DNA of 64,000 bases. It comes from Paenibacillus sp. HWE-109. GTDB lineage: Bacteria > Bacillota > Bacilli > Paenibacillales > NBRC-103111. Made by a program: the position numbers and the translations under genes. The notes under the pieces are model-generated. The model did no database searches. It saw nothing but the letters and a program-made list of their open reading frames with translations, and was not told where the DNA came from. Shown here piece by piece: positions 7,970 through 16,511 of the stretch (position 1 is its first letter; each line of letters opens with the position of its first letter). The stretch is from assembly GCF_022163125.1 (NCBI RefSeq), contig NZ_CP091881.1, forward strand, positions 8,636,501-8,700,500, read 5' to 3'.

Positions 7970-10900
7970 GTGAATTTACTAGTGATAAAAAAATGGATGT
8001 TAAGCCTTATGCTGATTTCGTTAATGTTTACCTCACCTCTGTTTGGACTACAATCATTAGACAACACGACCGTTTATGCGGCAGACGCGTTACAACATAC
8101 AGCGATCGGCAATTTTGAAAGTGAGGAAGAGGTTTGGAATTTCGGTCTGGGATCCGAGTTTCCGGGAGCTCAAGGCGCGTATGAGCGGGATGCGTCGGCA
8201 CCGAGATCCGGGACCTTCGCAGGGAAGCTGCACGGTGATTTCAGTGCGGGCGGCAAATATGTGGCCATCGGTAAAAAATTTCTGCCCCTGGATATGCAGA
8301 AGCTGGAATTTTGGGTTAAGTCGGCCGACGCCTCTGCCCTTACGCTGCGCGTGGTTGATTCGACCGGACAGGTGCATCAGCGGAAGATCGCACTGGCGAA
8401 TGCCAATTGGCAGAAGATCGAGATCAGCACCTTCAATATCGGCACGAACTATCTGCATTTCGGCGGCGCCAATGACGGCAAGTGGCATGGTCCTGCTGGC
8501 GGAATCTCCTTTTTGCTGGAGAAGTCCAACTTGATCGGCGGCAAAACGAGCGGAGACGCTTGGGTCGACGATGTATCGGTAACGGCGCCGCCTCAGGAGA
8601 ACGTATGGGAGAACGCAATCGGCACCTTCGAGAAGGGCTTCGACATATGGACGATTGCCTCGCAAGGCGGAGCCAAGGGTGAATATATTCGGGATACGGC
8701 CGAAGTTAAGTCGGGGGCTTACTCAGGCAAGCTGAGCGGGAATTTCAGCGCCAGCGGGCTGAATGTTTCGCTCGGACGAAGCTTTACTACGCCTATGGAT
8801 ATGAAGAAGCTGGCATTTTGGGTCAAAACGGCCGATTATGCTGTGGTCCTGCTTCTGATGAAGGATTCAACCGGGCAGGTGCATCAGCAGAAAATCGCCT
8901 TGGCACCTACCGGGGATTGGCAGAAAATCGAAGTGTGGACCTTTAATGCCGGCACAAGCTATTTGCATTACAACGGGGCAAACGACGGGGTATGGCATGG
9001 TCCCGCCCAGGCAATCGGGCTCTTGGTGGAGAAGTCTGGTCTGGTAGGCGGGAAAACAAGCGGGGATATCCGCTTCGACAATGTCGTTGCGACCAGTTCC
9101 TTCCCGGATTTGTCCATCGAGCAGTCCCGCATGGGGAATGTCTTCCTGGCGAACGAGCCAGCAGCATTTCCTCTTGCAACAAGGGGAGATACCGTAAGTT
9201 GGAGCGTATACGACCATCTGGATCATCCAATTTTGGCAGGTAGCAGTGGGGTGCAGGACGGGCAATTGAATTTGACGATTCCTATCCAGCAGCTTGGTTA
9301 TTATAAGCTTTCGCTTGCTGCTGAGAAAGGGGGTCAAACGATCAAACGTACAGAAATTTCGTTTGCTCGCTTAGCCGCGGATGATCCTACTCTGGCGAAC
9401 AACTCTCCGTTCGGAGTGTCCACTCACCTTGCAAGAACAAGCGCCGGATGGACGCCTGAGTTAAGCACGCTGTTAAAGCGTGCCGGATCCAAGAATTTCC
9501 GTGACGAAATTACTTGGGTAGACGTCGAATACGAAAAAGGGAAATACCAGAAGCCGCCAGGCCGTGATGCCTTTATGCGGAAAACACAGCAGGACGGATT
9601 GAAGCCGTTCATCACCTTCGACTTTACCAATCCGTTTTACGATCAGGACAGCACACCTTATTCGGATGAAGGCCGACAGGGATTTGCTAATTATGGCAAG
9701 GCTTTGCTGGACTTATATGGCAACCAGATGGAATGGGTGGAAGTCTATAATGAGTTTAACGGTGGGTTCGGTGATCGAGGGAACGGTCCCGCCGATTCAC
9801 GTCCGGACTATTATTTTAAACTGCTGAAGAAGACTTATGAGACAGTGAAAGCCGCCAGACCGGATGTTACGGTTGTCGGAATGGCATCGAATGTAGATCT
9901 CAAATGGATGGAGGAAGTGTTTAAGCTTGGCGGGCTTCAATACATGGACACGGTTTCCATCCATCCGTACAATCGAACGCCGGATGGCATGCTGCAAGAT
10001 ATCCTGGCTGCCAAAAGCTTGATCCGAACGTATAACCAAGGTCAAGACAAACCGCTTTGGATTACGGAAGTCGGCTGGCCGACCCATATTGGCGCCACGG
10101 GTGTAGTCGAAAAAACACAAGCGGATTACTTGGTGCGTGCTTATGTGCAAGCGCTGAGCGCCGGTGTCGAGAAAATATTCTGGTATGATTTGATGAATGA
10201 TGGGATGCAAGCCGACTATGGCGAAAATAATTTCGGCCTCATACGCCATCAGGATGACCCCAAAGGTCAGTTCACGCCGAAACCTGCCTATGCAGCTTAT
10301 GGAGCAATGACACGAGAATTGCTTGGCGCCACGTTCGTTGAACAGGAAACCGTCGGCACGGGCATTACCAGCTATCGATTTGATAAAAACGGCCAGAAGT
10401 TAAGAACCGTTTGGGCAAATACTCCCGTGCAGGCAGCAATTCAAACGAATTCGCCTATTCAAATCATGGATATTATGGGGAATACGGAAACCTTCACGCC
10501 GCTTAATGGCAAGGTGTATATGACACTAACTGCGGAGCCTATTTACATCCAAAGCGAAATTAATGGAATCACGGTGGATTCGACGTTCGCTGTGACGGGT
10601 GACGAGGCTGTAACTGGCGAGCCTGTTGCGCTGACCGTGGAAGCGAAGAATTCATCTGCTTCGCCTCTCGCTGCTTCCTTCACGGTGGAAGGATCGACAT
10701 ATTCTTTGAACGCAGGGGTCGGTCAGAATACGTTTCAGCCGTTCGCCCTACAAGGGTTGGACCAGGAAGGCATTCGTTATGTCACAGGAAATTTGATTGT
10801 GAACGGAAGCTTGATCGGAAGGCTTAAACATGAGGTTCAGACGCTTCCCTCTTATCATGCACGCCTCATTCCAGTTATTACGGATGTGGCCACGAAAGCA

Positions 10901-12904
10901 GAAGCCTTGCACATACAAATCCAGAACAATTCCAAGCAGTTGGGTCTAGCCGTCAGAAAAGCCGATTGGAAGTTCGGTACCCTGTCAGGCACACAAGATT
11001 TGACCGCTGTGATTCCTCCGGATACGACGAAGACGTTTGATATTCCGCTAAGTGGCTTTACTTACGGTGTTAGCAATCAAGCGCAAGTGACCGTCCAATT
11101 TGATGGAAAACAACCTTTCGTTTATGGAGGGAAGCTGGATTTCAATCCGATCCTTCCTGGAACGGTACAGATTGACGGCGTGGCTGACCCTGCGGTCATC
11201 GCGTCTCCGCCAGTTGCGCTCCTATCGCAAGGGACGGTAAAAATGCAAAACTATAGGGGCGCTTCGGATTTGGACGGCAGCGTCTGGGTGAACTGGGATC
11301 AGGATCATTTCAATCTGACTGCGATGATCAAAGACGATGTTCATTACACGACGGTAAGCGGAGCTGAGATTTGGAAAAATGATAGTCTGCAGTTTGCTGC
11401 CATGGCGGGTATTCCTGGCGAAAATTTGGCCTCCTATGAGTTCGGCCTTTCCCAGACGCCTGTGGGGCCGCAAATCTATCGTTGGTTATCGCCGAATACC
11501 AGCGTTAGGGAGCTTGTAACGAACGGTTCCTTGCAGGTATCCAGAAATGAAGATCAGAAGCTTACGGTGTATGAGCTCGCGCTTCCATGGTCTGAGCTTG
11601 CGCCGATCAAACCAGAAACGAATGGCGCTTTCAGCTTCTCGCTGCTGGTTAATGATAACGACGGTGCGGGTCGCAAAGGGTATATCGAGTGGGGCTCCGG
11701 CATTGGCGAAACCAAAGATCCCAAAAAATTCAGAACCGTTCAGTGGATCAAACCGCCAACGTCTCCCGTCATCACCATTGCAGGGGTAACAGCAGGGGAA
11801 AGCTATACGGATCAAGTGATACCGGTCGTGAAGGCGGAAGATGAGGACGGCGATCTGCAAACCGTTCGCACGCTTTTGGATGAGGAAAACTGGATATCCG
11901 GCACGCCAGTAACCACGCAAGGTAACCATACATTGTTCGTGGAAGCTATTGATCGGGCAGGGAACAGTGTCCAGCAAACGGTTCCTTTCAAACTGTACCG
12001 CAGCACGGTGTTAGCAGCTTCCAACGCAGAAGGGCGGCTGAGCGATATCGTTCAGCTAAGGGCAACGCTGCAGGATAAGAGCGGGCAGCCGATTGCCGGG
12101 GAAACGGTGTCTTTCACCATATACGGGAATACGATCGGAACTGCCGTTACCGATGCGAACGGAGTTGCCGCGCTGTCTTACACCATCCAATTGGAGGCGG
12201 ATGCGGATCAGGAGAAGGTTTACCCCATTCAAGTTGCGTTCAACCAGAATGATGCCGCGTATTTCCTTCGCGGCGAGGGAAGCGGGACCATTACGGTGAA
12301 GCCTTCGCCGAAACCGGATGCTGCGGCTGCTCCAGGCAAGGCTGTTTTATCCGATGACAATGGCTATGATACGGGAATCAGGGACGGTAACTATTCGGTG
12401 ACCATGCAGATGTGGTGGGGGAATAACGGCAGTACGTATAAGCTTTATGAGAATGACTTACTGATCGATACACAAGTCCTCACGGCGCACTCGCCAAATG
12501 CTCAGACAACTGTCACGTCCGTTACGTATCGTAATAACGGCATATACCGCTATTACGCAGAGCTCATCAATGCCGCGGGTACGACTAGAAGCGATGTTCA
12601 TACGGTAACGGTTAGCCACGCTGCACCAGCAGTACCTGTTCTCTCCCATGATAACTGGGATGGGGATGGCAGCTTCAACATCAGCATGAACATGTGGTGG
12701 GGCACCAACGGTACGATGTATCGTTTGTACGAGAACGGTGTGCTCATCGATACGCAGCCTATTACGGATAGATCACCAAGCGCACAGTCAGCCACAACGG
12801 TGATCCGCGGCAAGCCGAAAGGCACGTATGAGTATCAAGCTGAACTCGTTAACTATGCGGGAGCAGCGGTCAGTGGGAAGATGATTGTGAAAGTGGATAA
12901 TTGA
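7970..12904 (+). CDS. Secreted multimodular glycoside hydrolase (clan GH-A)
   Basis: A 1644-residue exported enzyme. It has an N-terminal signal peptide ending near VYAAD, then two tandem homologous beta-sandwich modules (about residues 40-205 and 210-370; both contain DSTGQVHQ, KIAL, HGP and GGKTSGD). A TIM-barrel catalytic domain follows (about 480-820) with the likely acid/base Glu595 in VYNEF and nucleophile Glu700 in WITEVGWPT. Next come linker beta domains, a CBM9/DOMON-like domain (about 1060-1260), an invasin-like Ig domain (about 1340-1440) and two duplicated C-terminal Ig modules (MQMWWGNNGSTYKLYEN and MNMWWGTNGTMYRLYEN). The catalytic barrel looks closest to GH39/PslG-like enzymes, but I cannot assign the family or substrate. 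GTG at 7970 is 5 bp after GGAG; an in-frame GTG at 7982 is possible. Confidence 0.85.
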   Translation: MNLLVIKKWMLSLMLISLMFTSPLFGLQSLDNTTVYAADALQHTAIGNFESEEEVWNFGLGSEFPGAQGAYERDASAPRSGTFAGKLHGDFSAGGKYVAIGKKFLPLDMQKLEFWVKSADASALTLRVVDSTGQVHQRKIALANANWQKIEISTFNIGTNYLHFGGANDGKWHGPAGGISFLLEKSNLIGGKTSGDAWVDDVSVTAPPQENVWENAIGTFEKGFDIWTIASQGGAKGEYIRDTAEVKSGAYSGKLSGNFSASGLNVSLGRSFTTPMDMKKLAFWVKTADYAVVLLLMKDSTGQVHQQKIALAPTGDWQKIEVWTFNAGTSYLHYNGANDGVWHGPAQAIGLLVEKSGLVGGKTSGDIRFDNVVATSSFPDLSIEQSRMGNVFLANEPAAFPLATRGDTVSWSVYDHLDHPILAGSSGVQDGQLNLTIPIQQLGYYKLSLAAEKGGQTIKRTEISFARLAADDPTLANNSPFGVSTHLARTSAGWTPELSTLLKRAGSKNFRDEITWVDVEYEKGKYQKPPGRDAFMRKTQQDGLKPFITFDFTNPFYDQDSTPYSDEGRQGFANYGKALLDLYGNQMEWVEVYNEFNGGFGDRGNGPADSRPDYYFKLLKKTYETVKAARPDVTVVGMASNVDLKWMEEVFKLGGLQYMDTVSIHPYNRTPDGMLQDILAAKSLIRTYNQGQDKPLWITEVGWPTHIGATGVVEKTQADYLVRAYVQALSAGVEKIFWYDLMNDGMQADYGENNFGLIRHQDDPKGQFTPKPAYAAYGAMTRELLGATFVEQETVGTGITSYRFDKNGQKLRTVWANTPVQAAIQTNSPIQIMDIMGNTETFTPLNGKVYMTLTAEPIYIQSEINGITVDSTFAVTGDEAVTGEPVALTVEAKNSSASPLAASFTVEGSTYSLNAGVGQNTFQPFALQGLDQEGIRYVTGNLIVNGSLIGRLKHEVQTLPSYHARLIPVITDVATKAEALHIQIQNNSKQLGLAVRKADWKFGTLSGTQDLTAVIPPDTTKTFDIPLSGFTYGVSNQAQVTVQFDGKQPFVYGGKLDFNPILPGTVQIDGVADPAVIASPPVALLSQGTVKMQNYRGASDLDGSVWVNWDQDHFNLTAMIKDDVHYTTVSGAEIWKNDSLQFAAMAGIPGENLASYEFGLSQTPVGPQIYRWLSPNTSVRELVTNGSLQVSRNEDQKLTVYELALPWSELAPIKPETNGAFSFSLLVNDNDGAGRKGYIEWGSGIGETKDPKKFRTVQWIKPPTSPVITIAGVTAGESYTDQVIPVVKAEDEDGDLQTVRTLLDEENWISGTPVTTQGNHTLFVEAIDRAGNSVQQTVPFKLYRSTVLAASNAEGRLSDIVQLRATLQDKSGQPIAGETVSFTIYGNTIGTAVTDANGVAALSYTIQLEADADQEKVYPIQVAFNQNDAAYFLRGEGSGTITVKPSPKPDAAAAPGKAVLSDDNGYDTGIRDGNYSVTMQMWWGNNGSTYKLYENDLLIDTQVLTAHSPNAQTTVTSVTYRNNGIYRYYAELINAAGTTRSDVHTVTVSHAAPAVPVLSHDNWDGDGSFNISMNMWWGTNGTMYRLYENGVLIDTQPITDRSPSAQSATTVIRGKPKGTYEYQAELVNYAGAAVSGKMIVKVDN

Positions 12905-12913
12905 TATTTGAGA

Positions 12914-12948
12914 TTGCCTGCCCCCCTCACGGGAGGGCAGGTGTTTTT
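12914..12948 (+). terminator. Rho-independent terminator
   Basis: CCTGCCC / GGGCAGG stem followed by TGTTTTT, directly after the modular glycosidase gene. Confidence 0.82.
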
Positions 12949-12976
12949 ACAAAATAAGAAAGCCAGGTGGTTCATC

Positions 12977-14020
12977 ATGTCGAAGATGGATATTCAGCAA
13001 TTTGATCACGTACATACCCCATTTAAGTTAGGGAGACCAGTAATGCAAGGATCTGGAATAACGGGGAATTTCGACTCGCAAGCTGTCGATTGCCCATTTG
13101 TTTTTGCCCATCAAGATTGTTTTTATATGATGTACGTAGGATTTGACGGAATTGGCTATCAGACAGCACTTGCGACGAGCTCCAACCTGTTGGATTGGGA
13201 ACATAAGGCGATGATCCTTCCGCGATTGAAAAAGGATGAAAGATGGGATCACGTAGGTGCCGCGGGATCTTGGCTGCTGCTGGAGTCCAATGGCCTATAT
13301 GATTTGCCGCGACTAAAAAAGATAGATAATCGCTATTGGCTGATGTATCACGCCTACCCGGATAAGGGCTATGAAGCAGGCGGAGCCGTCATGGGATTGG
13401 CCTGGACAGAGGATGAGAACTTGCTGGAATGGCATCGGCTGGATCAGCCTGTTTTTACGTATCAAGGTGGAGCGGCTTGGGAGAAGGCAGGTTTATACAA
13501 ATGCTGTGTGATCGAGCAAGAGGGTCAATACTGGATGTTCTACAATGCGAAGAGAGATGACGAGTGGCCGTGGAATGAAGAGACGGGGCTTGCTTTCTCG
13601 AACGATTTGATCCATTGGGAGCGCTATGAGAGGAATCCCGTGCTTGAAGTAAAGGAAGGGAGCTTCTTTAGTCAATTTATCAGTGATCCTTGTATCAAGC
13701 ATGATGGTCGGCAGTGGGTGAATTTTGCATTTGGTTTTGATGGCAATCACGCGCAGGGTGCTTTGGCGGTATCTAGCGATTTAAAGGTTTGGAACTGCGG
13801 CGAGCAGCCTTTAATCCCACACGGGGCGCAGGGGGAACAGGAGCTGGATGAAATCCATGCCCATAAGTCCAGTGTCATCTATTGGAATGGGGTTCTATAT
13901 CATTTTTATTGCGCGAGCAGGCATTATCGATCAGGAGATCAGACCAAGCTGGAAGTTTTTGAAGGGCGGTTTGAGTTTCGTTGTATTACCGTTGCAACAA
14001 GCAGCCCGACAAATGAATGA
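12977..14020 (+). CDS. Five-bladed beta-propeller glycosidase-like protein (GH43/GH130 superfamily)
   Basis: A 347-residue cytoplasmic protein without signal peptide. Blade-type motifs recur: CPFVFAHQDCFYMMYVGFDG, ALATSSNLLDWEH, YWLMYHAYPDKGYEAGG, YWMFYNAKR, GLAFSNDLIHWERYERNPV and DPCIKHDGRQWVNFAFGFDG. These are typical of five-bladed propeller glycosidases acting on arabinosides, xylosides or mannosides. I choose the ATG at 12977 because AGGTGG lies 8 bp upstream, whereas an ATG at 12908 would begin inside the terminator of the previous gene. It probably degrades oligosaccharides released by the secreted enzyme at 7970. The exact family and substrate are unresolved. Confidence 0.72.
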   Translation: MSKMDIQQFDHVHTPFKLGRPVMQGSGITGNFDSQAVDCPFVFAHQDCFYMMYVGFDGIGYQTALATSSNLLDWEHKAMILPRLKKDERWDHVGAAGSWLLLESNGLYDLPRLKKIDNRYWLMYHAYPDKGYEAGGAVMGLAWTEDENLLEWHRLDQPVFTYQGGAAWEKAGLYKCCVIEQEGQYWMFYNAKRDDEWPWNEETGLAFSNDLIHWERYERNPVLEVKEGSFFSQFISDPCIKHDGRQWVNFAFGFDGNHAQGALAVSSDLKVWNCGEQPLIPHGAQGEQELDEIHAHKSSVIYWNGVLYHFYCASRHYRSGDQTKLEVFEGRFEFRCITVATSSPTNE

Positions 14021-14039
14021 ATTCACATGGCACACCCTG

Positions 14040-14380
14040 AGCTAACTGGAAAACCTCCGGCTATTCTTGACCAATAAGAGCCTATAGAAGCTCTTATACG
14101 CGCCCAAAGTGGCTCATTTTAGGGAATAGCGGTCTTTGGAGACTCTTATCTCCAATCCATTCCCTCAAAACTCCTCGAAACGAAGAAATAAGAGCCCCTA
14201 AAGGCTCTTATACGCGCCCAAAGTGGCTCATTTTGGGGAATAGCGGTCTTTGGAGACTCTTATCTCCAATCCGTCCCCTCAAAACTCCCCCAAACGAAGA
14301 AATAAGAGCCTCTAAAGGCTCTTATACGCGCCAAAAGCGGCTCATTCAGAGGAATAGGAGTCTTTGGAGACTCTTAACTG
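14040..14380. repeat. Tandem 114-bp intergenic repeat (family B), about 2.7 units
   Basis: Units begin with AATAAGAGCC at 14073, 14187 and 14301, an exact period of 114 bp. Each unit contains an ATAAGAG-type stem with CTCTTAT, then GCGCC, AAAG, GGCTCATT and TCTTTGGAGACTCTTA. The segment before the first unit, CTAACTGGAAAACCTCC (14042-14058), matches the start of the family C element at 29818. The remainder of 14381-14605 shows no feature. Confidence 0.85.
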
Positions 14381-14609
14381 TAGTCTAGTAACGACTACTC
14401 CCAAGGGAAGAGCAACTTTTCTCGGCAAACGTTGCTTTCAAAATACGAATGCCAGATGGTTATGCTCGGGAGAATCAGCCATTTCGAACAATATCACGAA
14501 CATCCCCTAACAAAATGACACCCCAAACCCCCAACCTCACGAACACCCAACAAATGACCTCCCCCGCACAAACAACTGTCGGTTCTTCCTGAACGCTCCT
14601 TTCGTTACA

Positions 14610-14624
14610 ATGAAAGCGCATACT
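14610..14624 (+). promoter_or_regulatory. cre (CcpA) site upstream of the GH63-like gene
   Basis: ATGAAAGCGCATACT matches all 15 positions of the cre consensus. It lies 20 bp before the ATG at 14644, and a possible -10 box TACAAT (14606-14611) overlaps its left end. Catabolite repression is the likely role. Confidence 0.75.
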
Positions 14625-14643
14625 GTTTTCGCAAAGGAGACTA

Positions 14644-16350
14644 ATGATGAACTTTGACCTGAACGTTGTACCTTTCAGCCGTAGAGAATCCTTCTTGGCA
14701 ATCTCGATTCTGCCGGAAGCCCAAGATCGACAAAAAGGCCTGTATCTGCGCACGGTGCGCGGCGGCGACGATAAATTCGGCGAGGCCTTTCATATCGCGA
14801 TCCAGGATGCAAGCGGCCAATCCGTGCCTTTCGAGGCCATCGCTTGCCCGGAGCGAATTCAGCTTGCTTCGGCAGCAGGATCAGCGGAGATCTGCATCTC
14901 CGATCGCCGAACGTTTCGGATTCGCACGAAGGGATGTGGAATCCGTTTAACATTCCGCACGGCTGCCTACGATTATGCTTATCAAGCAGCTTCCAGCAGC
15001 TGGGAAGTGAACAGCTTCACGCATGGATGCAGGTTCATGCTGACGGCACTGGTTGGCGACTTGAAGATGGAAGTGCCATGGGACAAAATCAAAAGCTCTT
15101 ACGTCATCGCAGATTTCATACCTGACGATCAAACGGGCGTTTCCGAGTTTGCTATAGAGGAATTCAATACGGTATGGGAGCCGCGCGCGGCTTGGGAATC
15201 CTTCGATGACGCGGTGGCGACAGCGAAGGAAGAATTTACGCGGTGGCTGGATAGGACGCTGCCTTTGCCGGAGAGATGGCAAGAAAGCAGGGAGCTTGCA
15301 GCTTATATTACGTGGTCCTGCCTCGTTCCGGCAGAAGGATGCTTGACGCGGCCAGCGATGTATATGTCGAAGAACTGGATGACGAATATTTGGAGCTGGG
15401 ACCACTGCTTCAATGCGATGGCGCTCGTTCGTCATGATCCTAAGCTGGCGTGGGATCAATTCATGATTTTCTTTGACCGCCAGGACGAGAGCGGTTTGAT
15501 CCCGGATTTCATCAATGATAAATACGAGCTCTGGAACTGCAACAAGCCGCCGATACACGGCTGGACGCTGGCTTGGATGATGGCCAGAACGGATTATATT
15601 AAGGATGCGCAGCTTAGGGAAGTGTACGGCCCTCTCGCCAAATGGACGAAATGGTGGTTCCGCTATCGGGACGGCGATGGAGACGGCATTCCGCAATACA
15701 ATCACGGCAATGACTCTGGGTGGGATAACAGCACGGCTTTCAATAATGGCATTCCTGTAGAAAGCCCGGATTTAGCGGCTTTTCTCATTCTGCAAGTTGA
15801 ACTGCTTGCTGAGATTGCAGGTCTGCTCGGTTACACCGAAGAAGCGACGGAATGGCGACAGCTTGCCGAGGGCACACTGGAGAAGATGATTCGTCATTTC
15901 TGGAAGGGTGACCATTTCACGGCTTGCCGCTCAGGCACGCACGCGTTGTCAGAAGGCGACAGTCTCCTCTTGTTTGTGCCAATCCTGCTCGGCAAACGGC
16001 TTCCCGAGTCAATCCGCGCAGCTTTATTGAAGGGCTTGCGGGATGAAGAGCGCTTCTTAACTCCCAATGGCTGGGCGACAGAGAGTGTGAAGAGCTCTTA
16101 CTATCAGCCAGACGGCTATTGGCGCGGACCGATCTGGGCACCGTCGACGATGCTGCTTGTTGAAGGCGTTGCCGCAGCGGGGGATCGCGAGCTGGCGGAG
16201 GAAGTTGCCCGCCGATTCTGCGCTATGCTGGATCGCAGCGGAATGGCGGAGAATTTTGACGCAATGACGGGACAAGGATTGCGTGACCGCGCTTTCACAT
16301 GGACATCCAGTGTGTTTCTAATATTAGGTCATGAGTACACAACAAACTAA
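14644..16350 (+). CDS. GH63-like (alpha/alpha)6-barrel glycosidase
   Basis: A 568-residue cytoplasmic protein with an N-terminal beta-sandwich (about residues 1-190) and a C-terminal alpha/alpha toroid. Motifs typical of GH63 and trehalase-like glucosidases are SKNWMTNIWSWDHCFNAMAL, NDSGWDNSTAF (Asp as likely general acid) and GYWRGPIWAPSTMLLVEG. Family members hydrolyse alpha-glucosides, alpha-mannosides or mannosylglycerate. AAGGAG precedes the ATG at 14644; the ATG at 14647 is an alternative. The gene stands alone with its own cre site, and a hairpin follows. The substrate is not determined. Confidence 0.85.
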   Translation: MMNFDLNVVPFSRRESFLAISILPEAQDRQKGLYLRTVRGGDDKFGEAFHIAIQDASGQSVPFEAIACPERIQLASAAGSAEICISDRRTFRIRTKGCGIRLTFRTAAYDYAYQAASSSWEVNSFTHGCRFMLTALVGDLKMEVPWDKIKSSYVIADFIPDDQTGVSEFAIEEFNTVWEPRAAWESFDDAVATAKEEFTRWLDRTLPLPERWQESRELAAYITWSCLVPAEGCLTRPAMYMSKNWMTNIWSWDHCFNAMALVRHDPKLAWDQFMIFFDRQDESGLIPDFINDKYELWNCNKPPIHGWTLAWMMARTDYIKDAQLREVYGPLAKWTKWWFRYRDGDGDGIPQYNHGNDSGWDNSTAFNNGIPVESPDLAAFLILQVELLAEIAGLLGYTEEATEWRQLAEGTLEKMIRHFWKGDHFTACRSGTHALSEGDSLLLFVPILLGKRLPESIRAALLKGLRDEERFLTPNGWATESVKSSYYQPDGYWRGPIWAPSTMLLVEGVAAAGDRELAEEVARRFCAMLDRSGMAENFDAMTGQGLRDRAFTWTSSVFLILGHEYTTN

Positions 16351-16359
16351 CTACAACCT

Positions 16360-16402
16360 GCACTTCTCCCTGTTTAAAAATAAGCAGAGATGAGGTGCTT
16401 TT
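16360..16402 (+). terminator. Probable terminator after the GH63-like gene
   Basis: GCACTTC and CCTG pair imperfectly with CAG and GAGGTGC across a loop of T and A, followed by TTTT. Confidence 0.5.
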
Positions 16403-16511
16403 CCCGTTTCATTTGACAGAATGAAGGGGATACGGTTTGTTTGCATAAACGGTTCCATGCTACACTTTTGAGTATCAGTGGACAGCGCAAGCTGGAAGGG
16501 AGGGTGCGATC

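Noticed and set aside
7894..8118. Small frame of 74 codons before the modular glycosidase
   Set aside because: It overlaps the cre site, ribosome binding site and signal peptide of the real gene in another frame.
14073..14376. Possible CRISPR array (regular repeats)
   Set aside because: The period is 114 bp with near-identical units and no unique spacers, and there are no cas genes. It is a tandem repeat.
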